Assembly (NCBI GenBank): GCA_023423975.1
Contig: JAFAEO010000006.1
Coordinates: 1-6,699 of the forward strand
Reading direction: 5' to 3'
DNA length: 6,699 bases
DNA from: Pseudomonadota bacterium
GTDB lineage: Bacteria > Pseudomonadota > Gammaproteobacteria > Burkholderiales > Burkholderiaceae_B
Shown here piece by piece: positions 4,846 to 6,699 of the stretch; the first letter of the stretch is position 1, and each line of letters begins with the position of its first letter. The position numbers and the translations under genes were made by a program. The notes below the pieces were generated by a model, which did no database searches, was not told the DNA's origin, and was given only the letters and a program-made list of their open reading frames with translations.

Positions 4846-6126
4846 ATGACTGCCTCAATCAAAAAGGGAACTGCTGCCGTTCCCGCTCGTGCTGTGCAGC
4901 GTTACATAGGCATCTTGATGACCTGGGCGCTATTTGTTGCCGTCGTGTTCTATTCCATTGCGCAGGCCCAGGTAAACGTAGAGCTGCGCGGTTCAGGCTC
5001 TGCCAATAAGTTCCCGATCGTCGTTGCCAATTTTGAAGGACCCAATGGCGCCGAAATTGCCAATATCATTCGTGCTGACCTGACCCGTTCGGGCCAGTTC
5101 GAAGTCAAAAGCACCGGCGACCTGACACTGGGCGCGAACGGCACCCCCGATTGGGCTGCGATCTCCCAGGCTGGCGGCACGACCGTAGCTTACGGCACCG
5201 TCAATGGCAACAGCGTCGATTATCGTTTGGCAGATGCTGCCCAGCAGGCGCAATTGGATGCCAAGAACATTTCAGAAGCGCAAATGCGCCGTCTTGCCCA
5301 TAGGGTAGCCGACGCTATTTACGAAAAAACAACAGGTGTGCGTGGTATTTTTGCAACGCGCATCGCCTACACGACCGGCCGCCAATTGGTAGTTGCTGAC
5401 GCGGACGGCGAGGGTCGCAAGGTCGTTGCAAGCTCGTCTTCTTCGCTCATTTCTCCGGCATGGTCTCCCGATGGCACACGCCTGGCCTATGTGAGTTTTG
5501 AAGGGGGCAAACCAATCGTTTACGTGCAGAACCTGAGCACCGGCGGACGCACAGTGGCAGCCAACTTCAAGGGCAACAACAGCGCCCCTGCGTGGTCTCC
5601 GAACGGTAGTCAGCTTGCCGTGGCGCTAAGCCAAGGGGGGATTTCACAGATCTACCTGGTTAGTGCAGGGGGCGGTTCAAGCCAGCAACGCCTGACCAAC
5701 TCAGCGGAAATTGACACCGAACCGTTCTTTTTCCCTAACGGCAGTGGCATCGTTTTCACCAGTGACCGCGGGGGTAGCGCACAAGTCTATCGCGCCGGTT
5801 TGGGAGGGGGCGCAGCTAGCCGTCTGACCTTCAGTGGATCACAAAATGTTTCGCCAAAAATATCACCAGATGGGTCAAAGCTGGTATATTCTAGCTTACG
5901 AGGTGGGTCATATGTTATTGCTATAAGTAGTCTTGGCTCTGGATCTGATCAGGTACTGACTTCTGGCGGCAATGATCTTTCTCCAAGTTTCGCACCTAAC
6001 GGAATGCAAGTGCTCTACGCAGCAGGCGGCGGTCTCGGTATCGTCAATGCTGACGGTTCGTTCCAGGCCTCAATACCCTCGTCTGGCAATGTGACTGGTG
6101 CGGCTTGGGGGCCGTTTACAAAATAA
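4846..6126 (+). CDS. tolB: Tol-Pal system periplasmic beta-propeller protein TolB
   Basis: TolB is a periplasmic protein that binds Pal and TolA and controls Pal's access to peptidoglycan. The protein is 426 aa (E. coli 430). The signal peptide has an n-region of about 20 residues and a hydrophobic core at about 21-38. Cleavage is likely after AQA (39-41). The mature protein starts QVNVEL, corresponding to the N-terminal TolB box that contacts TolA. An alpha/beta domain (about 43-165) leads into a WD40-like beta-propeller (about 168-426). Its repeats are marked by WSPDG (206-210), WSPNG (250-254), FPNG (296-299), SPDG (340-343) and APNG (383-386), and the last strand AAWGPF (419-424) resembles the E. 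coli PAWSPYL ending. Codon use changes towards AT-rich codons at about 5830-5960, and several G5-G6 runs lie just upstream of that. The frame is intact. Confidence 0.96.
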   Translation: MTASIKKGTAAVPARAVQRYIGILMTWALFVAVVFYSIAQAQVNVELRGSGSANKFPIVVANFEGPNGAEIANIIRADLTRSGQFEVKSTGDLTLGANGTPDWAAISQAGGTTVAYGTVNGNSVDYRLADAAQQAQLDAKNISEAQMRRLAHRVADAIYEKTTGVRGIFATRIAYTTGRQLVVADADGEGRKVVASSSSSLISPAWSPDGTRLAYVSFEGGKPIVYVQNLSTGGRTVAANFKGNNSAPAWSPNGSQLAVALSQGGISQIYLVSAGGGSSQQRLTNSAEIDTEPFFFPNGSGIVFTSDRGGSAQVYRAGLGGGAASRLTFSGSQNVSPKISPDGSKLVYSSLRGGSYVIAISSLGSGSDQVLTSGGNDLSPSFAPNGMQVLYAAGGGLGIVNADGSFQASIPSSGNVTGAAWGPFTK

Positions 6127-6146
6127 GTTTATTTTTGACTTTGATA

Positions 6147-6152
6147 AAGGAA
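6147..6152 (+). promoter_or_regulatory. pal ribosome binding site (AAGGAA)
   Basis: AAGGAA lies six bases before the ATG at 6159. It fixes the start so that the signal peptide has the normal lipoprotein length. Confidence 0.7.
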
Positions 6153-6158
6153 ATTACC

Positions 6159-6647
6159 ATGGGTTCTCGCATTGCAAAAACACTTGCTATTGCTGGTCTG
6201 GCTGCCACACTGGCAGCGTGTAGCTCTACTCCTGTAGACGGCACAGCTGGTGCTGGCGCTGGTACAGGCACATCCAACGCAGTTATGGATCCATTCAACC
6301 CAAATAGCCCACTGGCACAGCAACGCTCTGTCTACTTCGCGTACGATAGCTACACTGTTGAACAACAGTATCAGCCTGTCGTACAAATGCATGCTCAATA
6401 CCTGTCTGCCAACGCTAACCAGCGCGTTCGCATCGAAGGTAACACCGATGCACGCGGTAGCGCCGAGTACAACCTGGCACTGGGCCAACGCCGCTCTGTG
6501 GCTGTTGCCAACCAGCTCACACAACAGGGTGTAAGCCCCAACCAGATCGAAGCAGTCAGCTTTGGTAAAGAGCGTCCTAAAGCAGAAGGCACTTCTGAAG
6601 AAGCCTATGCTGAAAACCGTCGCGCAGACATTAACTATCAGCGTTAA
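6159..6647 (+). CDS. pal: Peptidoglycan-associated lipoprotein Pal
   Basis: Pal is an outer-membrane lipoprotein whose OmpA-like domain binds meso-diaminopimelate in peptidoglycan. It is moved by the other Tol proteins to the septum. The protein is 162 aa. A signal peptide ends in the lipobox LAAC with the lipidated Cys at 21. Ser22 follows, not Asp, so Lol-dependent sorting to the outer membrane is expected. A flexible Gly/Ala/Thr linker (27-42) precedes the OmpA_C domain (about 56-161). That domain shows SVYFAYDSY (57-65), then GNTDARG (94-100) with D97, and NLALGQRR (105-112) with Arg 111/112. This is the conserved TD-G-N-L-RR wall-binding pattern. The gene is 32 nt after tolB with a good ribosome binding site. 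Its codons are biased, as expected for an abundant protein. Confidence 0.97.
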   Translation: MGSRIAKTLAIAGLAATLAACSSTPVDGTAGAGAGTGTSNAVMDPFNPNSPLAQQRSVYFAYDSYTVEQQYQPVVQMHAQYLSANANQRVRIEGNTDARGSAEYNLALGQRRSVAVANQLTQQGVSPNQIEAVSFGKERPKAEGTSEEAYAENRRADINYQR

Positions 6648-6675
6648 TCCTGCTTTGTAGGTTTAGCTCACTGCG

Positions 6676-6699
6676 CCGCAAACGGTTCTGCCGTTGCGG
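6676..6699 (+). terminator. Strong inverted repeat after pal, probable terminator (cut by window end)
   Basis: CCGCAAACGG (6676-6685) pairs with CCGTTGCGG (6691-6699) with one bulged A, around the loop TTCTG. It begins 28 nt after the pal stop. The GC-rich nine-pair stem with a small loop is typical of an intrinsic terminator. The T-tract that would confirm it lies beyond the last base. It may end the operon or attenuate transcription into a cpoB/ybgF gene, which commonly follows pal. Confidence 0.55.

Noticed and set aside
6105..6158. Upstream TTG extending pal by 18 codons into tolB
   Set aside because: It would bury the lipoprotein signal peptide. ATG 6159 has AAGGAA at the right distance and gives a normal lipobox position.
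6131..6158. TTGACT before pal as a -35 box for an internal promoter
   Set aside because: A -10 at 16-18 bp would fall on the pal start codon and does not resemble TATAAT.
1..6699. Search for a mobile element, CRISPR array, tRNA, toxin-antitoxin or defence genes
   Set aside because: Every long conserved frame belongs to rppH, proS or the tol-pal cluster. The gaps are short, and no spaced direct repeats, terminal inverted repeats of an IS, or tRNA-like folds were seen.

Overview
The window is a compact stretch of ordinary chromosome from a betaproteobacterium. It is most likely Burkholderiales, and probably Alcaligenaceae (the Bordetella / Achromobacter / Advenella neighbourhood). This placement is my inference, drawn from recognisable protein sequences, the divergent rppH-proS pair next to a complete tol-pal cluster, and moderately GC-rich DNA. 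I see no mobile element, CRISPR array, tRNA or rRNA.

Layout. Positions 1-74 hold the first 24 codons of rppH (RNA 5' pyrophosphohydrolase) on the minus strand. A short AT-rich divergent promoter region (75-137) separates it from proS (138-1880, prolyl-tRNA synthetase with the bacterial editing insertion). A 58-nt AT-rich gap follows, and then six genes on the plus strand: ybgC (1939-2352), tolQ (2358-3041), tolR (3041-3481), tolA (3522-4724), tolB (4846-6126) and pal (6159-6647). The window ends in a strong inverted repeat 28 nt after pal. Its downstream arm finishes on the last base, so any T-tract lies outside. No gap without a gene is longer than 121 bp (4725-4845).

How the genes work together. 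TolQ and TolR form the proton-driven inner-membrane motor. TolA is anchored in that membrane and reaches across the periplasm. TolB is a periplasmic beta-propeller, and Pal is an outer-membrane lipoprotein that binds peptidoglycan. Together they pull Pal to the division site and keep the outer membrane attached to the wall during constriction. YbgC is the cytoplasmic hot-dog thioesterase that usually heads this operon. The residues known to matter in E. coli are present in TolQ (T150, T183), TolR (D25) and Pal (lipobox Cys21, peptidoglycan-binding motif). TolA keeps the key membrane His (H27) but has Ala where E. coli has Ser.

I found no undescribed biological system. The points worth a second look are modest: clustered palindromes in the rppH-proS gap, a probable TTG start for ybgC, the absence of a Shine-Dalgarno before tolA, a hairpin followed by a very good ribosome binding site between tolA and tolB, a long signal-peptide n-region plus a codon-usage shift and G-tracts in tolB, the TolA membrane-motif substitution and cysteine placement, and the closing inverted repeat.
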